In this document: in pieces, positions 1 through 9,071 of the stretch
How positions within the stretch are numbered: the stretch's first letter is position 1
How the letters are laid out: each line of letters starts with the position of its first letter
Assembly: GCF_004963255.1 (NCBI RefSeq)
Contig: NZ_SUGA01000038.1
Span: 1-57,073 of the forward strand
Source of the DNA: Mesorhizobium sp.
Lineage (GTDB): Bacteria > Pseudomonadota > Alphaproteobacteria > Rhizobiales > Rhizobiaceae
DNA length: 57,073 nucleotides
Reading direction: 5' to 3'
Notes under the pieces: model-generated
Told to the model about the DNA's origin: nothing
The model's database searches: none
What the model saw: the letters and a program-made list of their open reading frames with translations, nothing else
Position numbers and translations under genes: made by a program

Positions 1-42
1 TGGGTCTACATCAACAAGCTCGAGCTCAAGGCCGTGGCCTGA
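1..42 (+). CDS. C-terminal tail of a truncated gene, possibly an IS66-type transposase
   Basis: The window opens inside a reading frame that ends at a TGA at 40-42. The last 13 residues are WVYINKLELKAVA. A tail ending in LKAVA is common in IS66-family transposases, and the setting (symbiosis island, many IS relics) fits, but 13 residues cannot prove identity. The rest of the gene lies upstream of the window. Confidence 0.3.
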   Translation, partial: WVYINKLELKAVA

Positions 43-200
43 GAACACCGCTTACAATCACTCCCCTCGGATCTGCCACCCAGCAACTACGGCAAGTCCT
101 CCGGGCATGACCTTGCAGCCTCTGCTGGCCGGTGCGTGGCGCAGTCCGAGGTTTTGAGGCCGGCAGTGCGGATTTGATTGGTGCAGCCGTTGGAATGCCC

Positions 201-230
201 TCGTCAGCTAGTCGTCAACTAAGCGCCCTA
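201..230 (+). promoter_or_regulatory. tts box upstream of nopP
   Basis: The sequence reads TCGTCAGCTAGTCGTCAACT followed by AAGCGCCCTA. The rhizobial tts box, bound by the regulator TtsI, has the core TCGTCAGCTTgTCGAAAGCT, so both half sites and their spacing are kept. The box ends 57 bases before the nopP start codon and points towards it, so TtsI control of nopP is expected. Confidence 0.85.
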
Positions 231-287
231 TGTGGAACAGCCGTGCTAACTTGAGCTCGGTTGCGAAACATAGGAGTACGAATCGTC

Positions 288-1091
288 ATGTATGGTCGAA
301 TTGGTGGCTCATCCGATAGTTACCGCGCGCATAATGCCGGCGAGCAATCGGATGCAGGAAGCGAAGGGTTCGCGGACACATTTGCCCGAATGCACTTATC
401 CGGATCGGAAGGTAGCGGCGCCTCATCATCGGCGGCTCCCCAAGCATACTCCCTCAATTCCCGACCTCCTGTGGTGGAGATCAACAGGACTTCCTTCAGG
501 AGACAGGTGAGGCAATTTCATGGTGATGAAATCACGCACATCGCCGACAATCCTCAAGAGTATTCGGAGTTCGTATCGTCACGAGCCAGGCGCACCGCGG
601 ACGTTGCTCAGCAATATGGCATCCGTCGAGATACGGAGCACGCGCGATATTTCAGTTACCAATTGGGAGACCGGAGTGCCGGACTGCTGAGAATGGAAGG
701 CGGATTCAGCATGAACGAGTTCGAATCGGAAAGTTGGCGGGAACAATTTCCTGGTCGAACTGAGGTCACTTCCATAGTGGATCTTCAAGTCGCCCATCCG
801 CTCGTCGAAAATGCGGGCGATATTCTGCTGGAGCATCAACTTCGGATAGACGGCGACCGACCGTTGCTGAATTGGCGTGCGGCTAATCCGGAAGCACAAG
901 CGCGCGCGCAGACGATGGGGTTTGTTGAAGTGGATCATGGCGACCTGGTGCTTGACCCTACGCAGCATCCCGACAAATGGACGAAGAACAGTGCCGGTGA
1001 GTGGCAGCGTGCAGGCAAACCTCCACTCTATCTCCACAAAACCGAGGATAGCGACAGCAGCGATAGCGGGTCCGACGACGATTTCATGTGA
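288..1091 (+). CDS. nopP: Type III effector NopP
   Basis: The product is a 267-residue rhizobial type III effector of the NopP family. NopP proteins are secreted into legume host cells, are phosphorylated by plant kinases and affect nodulation in a host-dependent way. The N-terminus (MYGRIGGSSDSYRAHNAGEQ) and a Ser/Ala-rich stretch suit a secretion signal. Residues of about 150-240 carry a compact domain that faintly recalls an acyltransferase fold (LLEHQLRIDGDRPLLNWRAA), and the tail is an acidic Ser/Asp repeat. The ATG at 288 is preferred over a TTG at 261 because GGAG lies at 273-276. A tts box at 201 lies just upstream. The length is close to known NopP (about 275 residues). Confidence 0.8.
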   Translation: MYGRIGGSSDSYRAHNAGEQSDAGSEGFADTFARMHLSGSEGSGASSSAAPQAYSLNSRPPVVEINRTSFRRQVRQFHGDEITHIADNPQEYSEFVSSRARRTADVAQQYGIRRDTEHARYFSYQLGDRSAGLLRMEGGFSMNEFESESWREQFPGRTEVTSIVDLQVAHPLVENAGDILLEHQLRIDGDRPLLNWRAANPEAQARAQTMGFVEVDHGDLVLDPTQHPDKWTKNSAGEWQRAGKPPLYLHKTEDSDSSDSGSDDDFM

Positions 1092-1616
1092 TTTGTCGAC
1101 CCGCCGCCGAGCCTTGCAACTGGTGACGGTTGCAAGGCTGTTGGCAGTGAATGCTAATTGTCCGGCGACAGCCCCGCCTTAGCGCCAGCGCCGCCGAGCA
1201 ATCCAGCCCATCTCCCAGACAATAAACTGCGGATGCGCATCGTGGGTGCTTGCGAGCGGATTGTATTCGGGCCGGAACTCCGCCTCTTGGAACCGAGCTC
1301 TCCCGAATCCAATTTTCTCCACCACACCGTTGGGTCGTTGCGATGCGCCGATCCCGATCGGATCGGCTATGCCTGCTCCGCGCTCGCAGGAAGACCTTCC
1401 GCCTCGATCTTGGCGGCGCGATCTCGGCGATAAGTTGGATGGGAGGCAAGATACGCCGCCACGTCAACAGCCGGTAACGCGACATCGCAAATCGGCCCTG
1501 ACGGTAGCCGATCGACTCCAATCGCCGGACCGCAACTCGCGCAGCGGCATTCGCGGTTTGGCCAGGAGAAATGCTCGCTGACTCACAGCGTGGCCGGCCG
1601 CATTCTGAGTGCCCTG
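1092..1616. other. Intergenic stretch between nopP and the minus-strand effector
   Basis: No convincing gene is seen. One minus-strand frame ending near 1365 (residues VAAYLASHPTYRRDRAAKIE) looks protein-like but has no start or supporting neighbour. It may be the tail of a decayed gene. Confidence 0.4.
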
Positions 1617-4058
1617 TCATGCAGCCTGCGCCGACGGGAGCTCGGCACGCGAATGGCGTGGTTGGCGGCCAAGCCCTGAGGTCAACAAGGACTTACAGAA
1701 AGCGGGGGTGAGTTTGCCGCGATGAATTATGACCTTCTCGCGACCGGACCTAGCATCGGCTTCCTCTCGCTCTCGATTGTAGCCGCGCTGTTCGTTGGAT
1801 TTAACGTGGCAAGCGGTGAATTCGGAATCAGCCAGCCCTTCCAAGTTTCTGGCCATGACGGGGCGACTCGTGTGGATGTGCACCCACATCGGGCTCGGCA
1901 TCGCACCATTGACCAGCATCTTGGGCTGCAGCTTCATCTCAAACAGCTTTCCTGGCTCGCCACGCAGCGCGACCGGTGCCTCCGGCGGCATCAATTCGTC
2001 GGCATTGCACAAATGTTCCAGGTATTTTTGCGCCGGAAATGCGTAGGTCTTCATGCAATCAGTCGTAATGCCGGCTTTTCCTTCATTCAATGCGTTGGCC
2101 TGTCCCAGCACCATGTTCAGCAACCCTTTGAGCTGGTCTGTGCGTTCGTGCACTTTGGGTAGCTGGGTGGAGGTGAGTAGCAGGCGTACATTACGCCCCT
2201 GCAACCCGGCGAGACAGGTTTGCATCTCAATGGCCTGGGCTCGCAGGTACTGGGCCACATCGTCCACGACCTTACCGGCCTCCTCAGGCTTCATCTGGCG
2301 CACTTGGGAGACGACGCTTTGCTGACCGGCCAGATCGAACTGCAAAAGTTCGTCCAATCGTTTGAGCCGCTCCGTCAATACCTCCATTGACAACGCGGCG
2401 CCCCCGATTGTCGAGCCTGCCCCCGACGAACTCGCAGCCACCTCTTGCGCTCTCACCTGTGTACTCGCAACTTGATCCGAGCGCGCGAGAACCTTGGCTG
2501 CTGGCACTGTGCCGGCGTTCGCAGCGACTGGTGTTGATGGCTGCCCGGCGGCAGAAAGTCCCGGCGCGAGCTGCCGACTTATGCTTTGACTTCCCTTTCC
2601 TTCGCGCTGTAGTGCCTTCTGACACTGCAGCCGTACCAGCAGTGTCAGCCGGTATCGCAGCGCCTGCCCTGGCCGGCATCGCAGCGCCCGCCTGGGCCTG
2701 TGGCGCCAGGGCGGAGACTGCAGGTTCAACAAGTGCATGGCATCGTGCGCAGTGATCCATGCATCGTCCACGATCCGTTCGAACAGTTTCAATGGGAGGC
2801 CGGCATCTGGGTAGGTATGGCTTAGCTTGGTATGCACCTCGTGCAACGCCAATCCAAAATCCGAAAGCCGCTCCATGATTTTTTCTACAACCGCGCAATC
2901 ATGAGCGTTGAGTGTTTTGCCATCATCCATTATGCCCTTCGCCAAAGAGAGGGCGCGAAGAGCTTCTTGAGCGGCGCTTGCCATCAGCTGCACCACTCCA
3001 TTTCGACCGACGAGGAGTTCCTTCAAATCTGGCTCGAACCTGCTCGCCCGCAGTTCAATCTTGGCCCGCGCAAGACCGATCCGCTCACGGACCAGCCAGA
3101 TCCTGACACTCAGTACCGAGCCGGCACGCAGCCGCAGTGCGCACCGCTCGGCTTCCCGCATCACGGGCGTTCCACTGGATAGGCTAGCGGTGGCAGCGCA
3201 GGCGGATCGCTGCCGTTCGGAGCGCCATGCCTTTTTTTCCCACCACTTAATTGCCGCCGTATGGTGGTTCTCCACATTTAAAATCAACAGCTCCTGCCGG
3301 TCCGCCTGGGAGTAGGAGTAGAGTTTATCGACCATACCTGCCGCTTTCTTGGTCTTTTTGTCCAATTTCGTGATCGTCGACAGGCCAAGTTTGTCTACTT
3401 CATTCGCGGCGTCGCACACGATCTGGCAACATCTACGCACCTTGTCGTCTGGCATAATTGTCTGCGCCTCAGCCGCAGGCAGGCTAGCGCGGTACTCCAG
3501 AATTGCTGAGGCTGCATCGACGACCCCACTGATCAGCTCCACCGCCTCCTCGGGGACGTCGGTTTTCCTGGCCGCAGCCTCGCAATCAGTCAGTTGTTGA
3601 ACAAGACTGTTCATTCTGAGCTGTGTCGGACTGATATCTTCATTTGACGATGAGCTGGTGCCTTCCACCTGCGCGGTTGATAGTTGGCTACCGACCGGCG
3701 CCATGGCTTCGCCCTCAGACATGGAGGGAGAACCGCGCCGCCTTGCGGCTGCGCCACGTGGCGCTACGGTTCCGCGTGGTGGCGCAGCGGCTCCACGTGG
3801 CGGTGTGTTCAGGATTTGATCTTCGCCAATCGAGGCGCCTGGCAGACTTTCGCGGGCATCGCCTGGACCGCGCGCAACTGGAAGGGAGGAGGGCCTCCTA
3901 TCGGCGTCCCCAGAGCGCATCTGCTCCACAACGGAATCGAATGACTGTCCACCTTCTCCCGCAGCAAGACTTGATTGCGAAAGGGAACTGCTCGCCCGCC
4001 CCGCGCGGCTGGCTCCAGTTTCAGCCTGCGATTTCCGTGGTCGGCCAATGCCCTTCAT
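1617..4058 (-). CDS. Candidate large type III effector, function unknown
   Basis: The product is about 814 residues starting MKGIGRPRKSQAETGASRAG. It has a Ser/Arg/Pro-rich N-terminus with PPRG/APRG repeats (roughly residues 85-115), long helical stretches in the middle, and a conserved-looking C-terminal domain (MWVHIHTSRPV, FTACHVKSNEQRGYNRE, VIIHRGKLTPAFCKSLL). I do not recognise this domain with certainty; it resembles the C-termini of large effectors of plant-associated bacteria. A minus-strand tts box at 4508-4537 and the position between nopP and the T3SS operon support secretion. The ATG at 4058 is chosen over one at 4124 because it gives a typical effector start. An Arg-rich stretch near 2590-2760 reads more naturally (Ala/Pro-rich, PAVSALAPQAQAGAAMPA) in another frame, so a pair of compensating frameshifts is possible. 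Confidence 0.65.
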   Translation of the reverse strand: MKGIGRPRKSQAETGASRAGRASSSLSQSSLAAGEGGQSFDSVVEQMRSGDADRRPSSLPVARGPGDARESLPGASIGEDQILNTPPRGAAAPPRGTVAPRGAAARRRGSPSMSEGEAMAPVGSQLSTAQVEGTSSSSNEDISPTQLRMNSLVQQLTDCEAAARKTDVPEEAVELISGVVDAASAILEYRASLPAAEAQTIMPDDKVRRCCQIVCDAANEVDKLGLSTITKLDKKTKKAAGMVDKLYSYSQADRQELLILNVENHHTAAIKWWEKKAWRSERQRSACAATASLSSGTPVMREAERCALRLRAGSVLSVRIWLVRERIGLARAKIELRASRFEPDLKELLVGRNGVVQLMASAAQEALRALSLAKGIMDDGKTLNAHDCAVVEKIMERLSDFGLALHEVHTKLSHTYPDAGLPLKLFERIVDDAWITAHDAMHLLNLQSPPWRHRPRRALRCRPGQALRYRLTLLVRLQCQKALQREGKGSQSISRQLAPGLSAAGQPSTPVAANAGTVPAAKVLARSDQVASTQVRAQEVAASSSGAGSTIGGAALSMEVLTERLKRLDELLQFDLAGQQSVVSQVRQMKPEEAGKVVDDVAQYLRAQAIEMQTCLAGLQGRNVRLLLTSTQLPKVHERTDQLKGLLNMVLGQANALNEGKAGITTDCMKTYAFPAQKYLEHLCNADELMPPEAPVALRGEPGKLFEMKLQPKMLVNGAMPSPMWVHIHTSRPVMARNLEGLADSEFTACHVKSNEQRGYNREREEADARSGREKVIIHRGKLTPAFCKSLLTSGLGRQPRHSRAELPSAQAA

Positions 4059-4507
4059 ATTGCGTCTCCGTAGTAGGCGAGAATGTGCTGCTATTGTGCT
4101 GGCGGCTGACGAGACCAGCGGCATCTTTCGGTTAACGTCACGGTCAGCCAGACCCGCGACGGCGTAATGTTCCCGCCAAAGTGCTTCTCAGTAGCAGGCC
4201 AAGATTGGCCCGAGCTCACAGGACTTTCGCAACGTTGCCATCGATGTCCTGAGATTATCAGCGCTTCAGTCCGCCGATTTCCAGGAACAGCGAATGAAAT
4301 CAGACCAACTCGGCTAGCTCCCCTTCCTAGACACGTGCCTGACGATTTTATTGATGCGTCACTCCTCTCGTTCGCCACCGACAAAGTCACACATTTGCTT
4401 CAGAGAAGCGTGTGCGTTGCGTATCACGCGGACCATTTCGATCTATAGTTACAAAAAGTGTCGAGACGGGACCTTTGGATCCGAAGGTCAGGCACGGCCG
4501 GCCTAGA

Positions 4508-4537
4508 TAGACCGCTTGGCTGACGATTAGCTGACGA
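4508..4537 (-). promoter_or_regulatory. tts box reading towards the minus-strand effector
   Basis: On the minus strand the sequence is TCGTCAGCTAATCGTCAGCC followed by AAGCGGTCTA, nearly the same as the box in front of nopP. It lies about 450 bases upstream of the effector start at 4058, with no other good gene between, so a long leader or a remote promoter is implied. Confidence 0.75.
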
Positions 4538-4982
4538 TGGGAGTTCTCACGAACAGGGCAAGAAAATCCGACCGCTTCAAGCTTTCGATATGGTGAGAAG
4601 AGGATCCGCACCGGCCTCCCAAAGCCGGCAGACCATCCCATGTTCGTACGGTCGCCGACCTTCTCGAAGCCAATGAGCTCACCGCGCCGGGCCGTGATGT
4701 GCAGGCGAGAGAATGGTGATGCAAAGACCGAGTTCCTGCTCGTTGCGTGCGCCCGTGGAGCCAGCAAGAATACGGTCATTGCGGTCATGCAGCACGTGGA
4801 CCGTGTCTCCTGTTCGACACCACAGCATCGAGGATGCAAACGAGCTGCTGCGGCTGCCATTCGGTCGCGGCATGCGTGGACGGCGGGATTGGCCGAACAG
4901 CCGAGATCGTGGTCGACTGTTCGATGCGAGAGCAACATCCTGCAGAGCATACGTTTTTGCGCTGGCCGGTTTTTGTCAAAAG
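4538..4982. other. Spacer between two divergent tts boxes
   Basis: Several frames are open on both strands but none gives a recognisable protein. A minus-strand frame ending YEHGMVCRLWEAGADPL looks like the end of a decayed gene. I call no gene here. Confidence 0.4.
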
Positions 4983-5013
4983 CCGTCAGGTTCTCGAAAG
5001 CTCCCGCCCTTAG
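4983..5013 (+). promoter_or_regulatory. tts box upstream of the nopC-nopA-rhcV operon
   Basis: The core CCGTCAGGTTCTCGAAAGCT matches the tts consensus at nearly all positions of both half sites. It lies 43-58 bases upstream of the possible nopC starts and points into the operon, so TtsI should drive nopC through y4yS from here. Confidence 0.85.
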
Positions 5014-5055
5014 CTTGATCGAGGCTAACCTTTAACACGTCGCCGCCAATGGCAA

Positions 5056-5400
5056 ATGCCGGAGTACCTGATGATAGCAGCAATTGGGAGTGGAGTTGGC
5101 AACCTCGGGACTTCCTTGATCCGAAAGGGCCATGGGGATTCGAAATCCGAGCATTCTGGTGATGGCAAGCCGGCTGATGGCAATGATGGCAAGCCAGCTG
5201 GTGGGAATGATGGCAAGGCAGCTGGCGGGAACGATCGGGCGGATAACCGGACCGTTTCAAATGATCAACTTCAAGACAACTCACAGTCTGCAGCACAAAG
5301 TGAAGCCTTCCAAAGTATCCTGCGATCGTTCGCGTTCCAATTCGCGAACGATGCGATGGCTGAGGCCGATGAAGCTTTGGATGACACAGAAGATGCCTGA
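5056..5400 (+). CDS. nopC: Type III secreted protein NopC
   Basis: This small protein (114 residues from 5056; 109 from a second ATG at 5071 that has GGAG at a better spacing) sits directly before nopA. That is the order known for rhizobial operons nopC-nopA-y4yQ-rhcV-y4yS. NopC is a T3SS-secreted effector of rhizobia with no known enzymatic domain. The sequence shows a small hydrophobic start (MIAAIGSGVGNLGTSL), a Gly/Asp/Lys repeat (three 8-residue units) and an acidic C-terminus (FANDAMAEADEALDDTEDA). The identity rests mostly on position and size; the repeat may differ from other NopC proteins. The tts box at 4983 lies just upstream. Confidence 0.65.
   Translation: MPEYLMIAAIGSGVGNLGTSLIRKGHGDSKSEHSGDGKPADGNDGKPAGGNDGKAAGGNDRADNRTVSNDQLQDNSQSAAQSEAFQSILRSFAFQFANDAMAEADEALDDTEDA
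5158..5229 (+). repeat. 24-bp tandem repeat inside nopC
   Basis: Three head-to-tail 24-bp units (5158-5181, 5182-5205, 5206-5229) encode the 8-residue motif (G/N)DGK(P/A)A(D/G)G. A fourth unit begins but breaks off. In-frame repeats of this type can gain or lose units without breaking the gene. Confidence 0.8.
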
Positions 5401-5471
5401 CGCGGGAAATCCGGCGTGAGGTCATACAGGCCGTTATTGACGGCACAACTCCAACAGAAAAAGGAATGATC

Positions 5472-5714
5472 ATGGCTGCAGTTGATAATAATAAAAAATC
5501 AGGCAATACCAATACCAGTAGCGCCGGCAATACCGATAAAACTAACAGTGGCACTCCCGGCAATACAAGCGGAGCTGATGCTACTGCTTTTCAGGCGCAA
5601 GTGCAGGAACTAACCAATGTTAGCTTGGAGGCGACGAAAAGGAGTGTCCAGTTGCGCACTCTAACGACCAATCTCCAGACCATCAAGAAGGCCGCCGACG
5701 AACGCGTTTCGTAA
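5472..5714 (+). CDS. nopA: Type III pilus subunit NopA
   Basis: The product is an 80-residue protein in the position of NopA, the main subunit of the rhizobial T3SS surface pilus. It begins MAAVDNNKKSGNTNTSSAGN, a polar Asn/Ser/Gly/Thr-rich half, and ends in an amphipathic helix (LTNVSLEATKRSVQLRTLTT) suited to filament packing. There are no membrane segments and no cleavable signal peptide, as expected for a T3SS substrate. A second ATG at 5466 is too close to the AAGGA; the ATG at 5472 has the better spacing. The gene lies 71 bases after nopC and is followed by a strong palindrome. Confidence 0.75.
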   Translation: MAAVDNNKKSGNTNTSSAGNTDKTNSGTPGNTSGADATAFQAQVQELTNVSLEATKRSVQLRTLTTNLQTIKKAADERVS

Positions 5715-5781
5715 TGTCGGAAGCGGGTTTTAGACTGCCCCCTAGCGCGTCTCCTTATTGACGCGACGTAGTCCCGAAATG

Positions 5782-5807
5782 AGCCGCATGGCAATTGCCA
5801 TGCGGCT
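5782..5807 (+). terminator. Perfect 26-bp palindrome between nopA and the sctD-like gene
   Basis: AGCCGCATGGCAA is followed at once by its exact reverse complement, and then by TCTATCCTGTTTG. It can form a 10- to 12-bp stem in RNA. The following T content is weak, so it may be a partial terminator or an RNA-processing and 3'-end stabilising element that lets nopC/nopA mRNA exceed that of the downstream machinery genes. Confidence 0.6.
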
Positions 5808-5831
5808 TCTATCCTGTTTGAGAGATGCTCT

Positions 5832-6722
5832 GTGGATGACGCCGTTTCCCTCCGTTTCGAAGTGCGTTCGGGGCACTATTGCGGTCTGACCGGCAAGACG
5901 GATCTTCAAAAGTGTTTAATCGGCAGCGGCTTCGATGCCGATTTGGTCTTTGTCGAGCAGGGACTGGCACCGCATCACCTTCGTGTAACTCTTCTTGGCA
6001 AGTCGATCGAACTGGAGGCGCTTGCACCCGGACTCAGTATCGAGGGCAACCGGAATATCGCCGCAGGCCAGTCCGTTGTTGTGCCCCTTCCTGTCGTCCT
6101 GCTCGTAGGCGAGATGTCCATTGCTTTGTCCGTGCAGGATGCAGAGCCGCCTGGTTCGACCGGCATACCGCGCCTACCGATCGGTGTGCTCGCCATGGTC
6201 ATAATCAGCTCACTCGGGATCGGCGCGCTTTCAGGCACGATCTCCTATCTTGGCAATGCAAGTGGATCGAGCCCCAATTCACTTCGGGCTGAAGTCGCGT
6301 CCAGAACGATCAGTCACCGCGCTGACAATGAACTTACGGAGGCAGCGGCCCAAGAGCTGCAGGAGGAAGTCGATCGAGCGGGTCTTCTCGACGTCAAGAT
6401 TGGGTCGGCAAAGGGTGTTGTGACCGCCGAAGGCACCGTCACGTCTGAATCGGTCATCAGTTGGCAGAAGCTTCAGCAATCGTTCGATCGTCGCACCAAG
6501 GGTACTCTAACACTGGTGAACGGAGTGCTCATCAAAGAGGAGAAGGCGCCATCCGCAATCGCGGTCGAAGCTGTGTGGCATGGGGTCCAACCATATATTG
6601 TCATCGACAGCGAGAAGTATTTTGTCGGCGCCATTTTGGCTGATGGATGGGTGGTCGAACGTATTGAGGACAGCCGTGTGCTGCTGAGCAGGAATGGCCG
6701 CATTGCTGCTCTCCAATATTGA
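5832..6722 (+). CDS. SctD-like inner-membrane ring protein (Y4yQ family)
   Basis: The product is 296 residues from a GTG start. Residues 1-110 form an FHA-like cytoplasmic domain (SGHYCGLTGKTDLQKCLIGS, APHHLRVTLL). One transmembrane segment follows at about 117-140 (IGVLAMVIISSLGIGALSG), then a periplasmic part with a BON-like ring domain (DRAGLLDVKIGSAKGVVTAE). This is the SctD/HrpQ layout of the outer inner-membrane ring of type III injectisomes. Its place between nopA and rhcV matches y4yQ of rhizobial operons. The 232 bases between this gene and rhcV contain no recognisable gene, although one short plus-strand frame is open (6694-6927). Confidence 0.7.
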   Translation: MDDAVSLRFEVRSGHYCGLTGKTDLQKCLIGSGFDADLVFVEQGLAPHHLRVTLLGKSIELEALAPGLSIEGNRNIAAGQSVVVPLPVVLLVGEMSIALSVQDAEPPGSTGIPRLPIGVLAMVIISSLGIGALSGTISYLGNASGSSPNSLRAEVASRTISHRADNELTEAAAQELQEEVDRAGLLDVKIGSAKGVVTAEGTVTSESVISWQKLQQSFDRRTKGTLTLVNGVLIKEEKAPSAIAVEAVWHGVQPYIVIDSEKYFVGAILADGWVVERIEDSRVLLSRNGRIAALQY

Positions 6723-6954
6723 AAGCTCGCAGGCCCCATCAAGCAGCACTCTATGGCCAGCCAAACATCCTGTCGCGCTCGGTGCTGACAAGCTGGCTGC
6801 GTTGGAAACATTTGCTGCCCAGCCATTTCGCGCCTGCTTGTGGCTCTCATGCAGGGTCACGCGCTGGCCAAGGCTGAGGCGCCTTCGGAGTTCGAAAGCC
6901 ACGTTTCATGGCGTAACAGCAGAGTAAGTCTCAACCGATTGCAAAGGTGTCTCG

Positions 6955-9018
6955 ATGGCCAACGTCCTGCGTGACTTCATCAAGCGTGCGCCGGCCAGCC
7001 CGGATTTAATGGTTGCGTTGATGCTGCTTCTGGCTGTCGCGATGATGGTCATGCCTATCCCGGTCGTGGTGGTCGACGCCCTGATAGGATTCAATATGGG
7101 GTTGGCCATACTGCTGATGATGGTTGCCCTGTATGTCAGTACTCCACTTGATTTTTCCTCTTTGCCCGGCGTTATTTTGATTTCCACTGTATTCCGTCTC
7201 GCGCTCACGGTCGCAACGACGCGACTGATCCTGGCCGAGGGGGAGGCCGGCAGCATTATTCATACTTTTGGCGATTTCGTCATTTCAGGCAATATCGTGG
7301 TGGGTTTCGTCATATTTCTGGTCGTCACCATGGTGCAATTCATGGTCCTCGCGAAGGGTGCCGAACGGGTGGCAGAAGTGGCGGCGCGTTTCACGCTGGA
7401 TGCTCTGCCGGGCAAGCAAATGGCGGTCGACGCAGAGCTACGCAACGGCCACATCGATGCCAACGAATCCCGCCGGCGGCGCGCCGAATTGGAGAAGGAA
7501 AGCCAACTCTATGGCGCGATGGACGGCGCGATGAAATTTGTGAAGGGCGATTCCATCGCCGGGCTGGTGGTTATCTGCATCAACATGCTGGGTGGAATTT
7601 CGATCGGCCTGCTCTCCAAGGGCATGTCCTTCGGCGAGGTACTGCATCACTACACTCTGCTGACGATAGGCGATGCATTGATATCGCAGATTCCGGCCCT
7701 TCTGCTCTCCATTACTGCGGCGACCATCGTCACCCGTGTGACTGGGACGGCGAGGATCAACCTCGGTACAGAAATGGTCAGTCAGCTCACGGCCAGCACT
7801 CGAGCCTTGCGACTGGCGGCCGGCGTCCTGGTTGTAATGGGGTTCGTTCCTGGGTTTCCCCTCCCCGTCTTTCTGATGCTGGCCGCAGTGTTCGCTGCGG
7901 TAAGCATTGTCAAGGCTGATGTGCTGGGCGCCGGCACTGCCGATGCGAAAGGTGGAACTGCAGCGGAGCCTAAGCAAGCCGCGCCTGCGAAGGAATTCCC
8001 GATCGCATTTTTTCTAGCGCCAGATCTTATGCAGGCGGTCGATCAAGCCGAATTGCAAAAACATATTGGGCGCGTTTCGCTCCTGGTCACAGCCGATCTG
8101 GGCATTATCGTTCCTCGCATCCCTGTCTTGGTTGACGAGCAGCTGCCTGAATCGCAATTCCGAATTGATGTCGAGGGCGTGCCAGTCGAACAGGACGCCT
8201 TAGATCCAAACCAGATGGCGCTCCGAGCCGATGTAGCGCACGTCGACTCGAGCGGTGTCCCCCTTAGACGTGAGCCGAAAACGGACAGACTCCCGGTTGA
8301 ACATACCCCTGCAAAGGCCCTTACGGGCGCCGGCACGGAGCATAGGGCTCCCGGCGAACTCCTCGCCTTGCGCGTCCATGCAGCGTTGACCCGCTACGCA
8401 CCGCGATTGGTGGGCATCCAAGAGACCCGACATTTCCTGGGCCGAATGGAGCAGGAATATTCTGAGCTTGTGAAAGAGGTGCTACGCACGACGCCGATTC
8501 CTCGGATTGCCGATGTTCTGCGCCGCCTCCTGGAGGAAGGTATCCCAATCCGCCACACCCGTCTCGTGTTGGAGGCATTGGCCGAATGGAGCGAGCGTGA
8601 GCAGAACGTTGCCCTGCTGACGGAATATGTCCGTTCTGGTTTGAAGCGACAGATCTGCCACCGCCATGCCAACACGGAGGGCATCGTGTCCGCCCTGGTC
8701 GTCGAGCGCGAGAGCGAGGATGTGATGCGTGGCGCGGTTCGAGATTCGGATGCAGGCCCCTATCTCGCACTGGAGGATCGGCAAAGCGAAGCGATGCTAT
8801 CACAGATACGTCAGGTCCTTTCGAACGCAGAACCGGGTCAAACCCGCCCTATTCTGTTGACGTCGATGGATGTCCGACGTTTCGTCCGCGGCTTTCTGAC
8901 GCGAAACGGGGTTGATCTCGCCGTGCTGTCTTATCAAGACCTCGCCTCCGACTTTACAATTCGCCCCGCAGGATCCGTCACACTCCCGCACGGATCGAAC
9001 AGCGGATTGTTAGAGTAG
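6955..9018 (+). CDS. rhcV: Type III secretion export gate protein RhcV (SctV)
   Basis: The product is 687 residues of the FlhA/HrcV/SctV (FHIPEP) family, the export gate of the injectisome in the inner membrane. About eight hydrophobic segments fill residues 17-330 (PDLMVALMLLLAVAMMVMPI, IVVGFVIFLVVTMVQFMVLA), with the family signature around STVFRLALTVATTRLILAEG and the loop GKQMAVDAELRNG. The C-terminal cytoplasmic half (about 345-687) carries the substrate- and chaperone-docking ring domains. The length is normal for the family and the frame is intact. An AAGG precedes the ATG by 8 bases. It is co-transcribed with the upstream genes and y4yS. Confidence 0.93.
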   Translation: MANVLRDFIKRAPASPDLMVALMLLLAVAMMVMPIPVVVVDALIGFNMGLAILLMMVALYVSTPLDFSSLPGVILISTVFRLALTVATTRLILAEGEAGSIIHTFGDFVISGNIVVGFVIFLVVTMVQFMVLAKGAERVAEVAARFTLDALPGKQMAVDAELRNGHIDANESRRRRAELEKESQLYGAMDGAMKFVKGDSIAGLVVICINMLGGISIGLLSKGMSFGEVLHHYTLLTIGDALISQIPALLLSITAATIVTRVTGTARINLGTEMVSQLTASTRALRLAAGVLVVMGFVPGFPLPVFLMLAAVFAAVSIVKADVLGAGTADAKGGTAAEPKQAAPAKEFPIAFFLAPDLMQAVDQAELQKHIGRVSLLVTADLGIIVPRIPVLVDEQLPESQFRIDVEGVPVEQDALDPNQMALRADVAHVDSSGVPLRREPKTDRLPVEHTPAKALTGAGTEHRAPGELLALRVHAALTRYAPRLVGIQETRHFLGRMEQEYSELVKEVLRTTPIPRIADVLRRLLEEGIPIRHTRLVLEALAEWSEREQNVALLTEYVRSGLKRQICHRHANTEGIVSALVVERESEDVMRGAVRDSDAGPYLALEDRQSEAMLSQIRQVLSNAEPGQTRPILLTSMDVRRFVRGFLTRNGVDLAVLSYQDLASDFTIRPAGSVTLPHGSNSGLLE

Positions 9019-9071
9019 TCCCACCTTTCCTAACTGAACGCCACGCGCCTCCCCGATAACTGAGAGATAAC

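Noticed and set aside
4387..4950. 187-residue minus-strand frame between tts boxes
   Set aside because: Overlaps a tts box, has no family pattern and no ribosome site.
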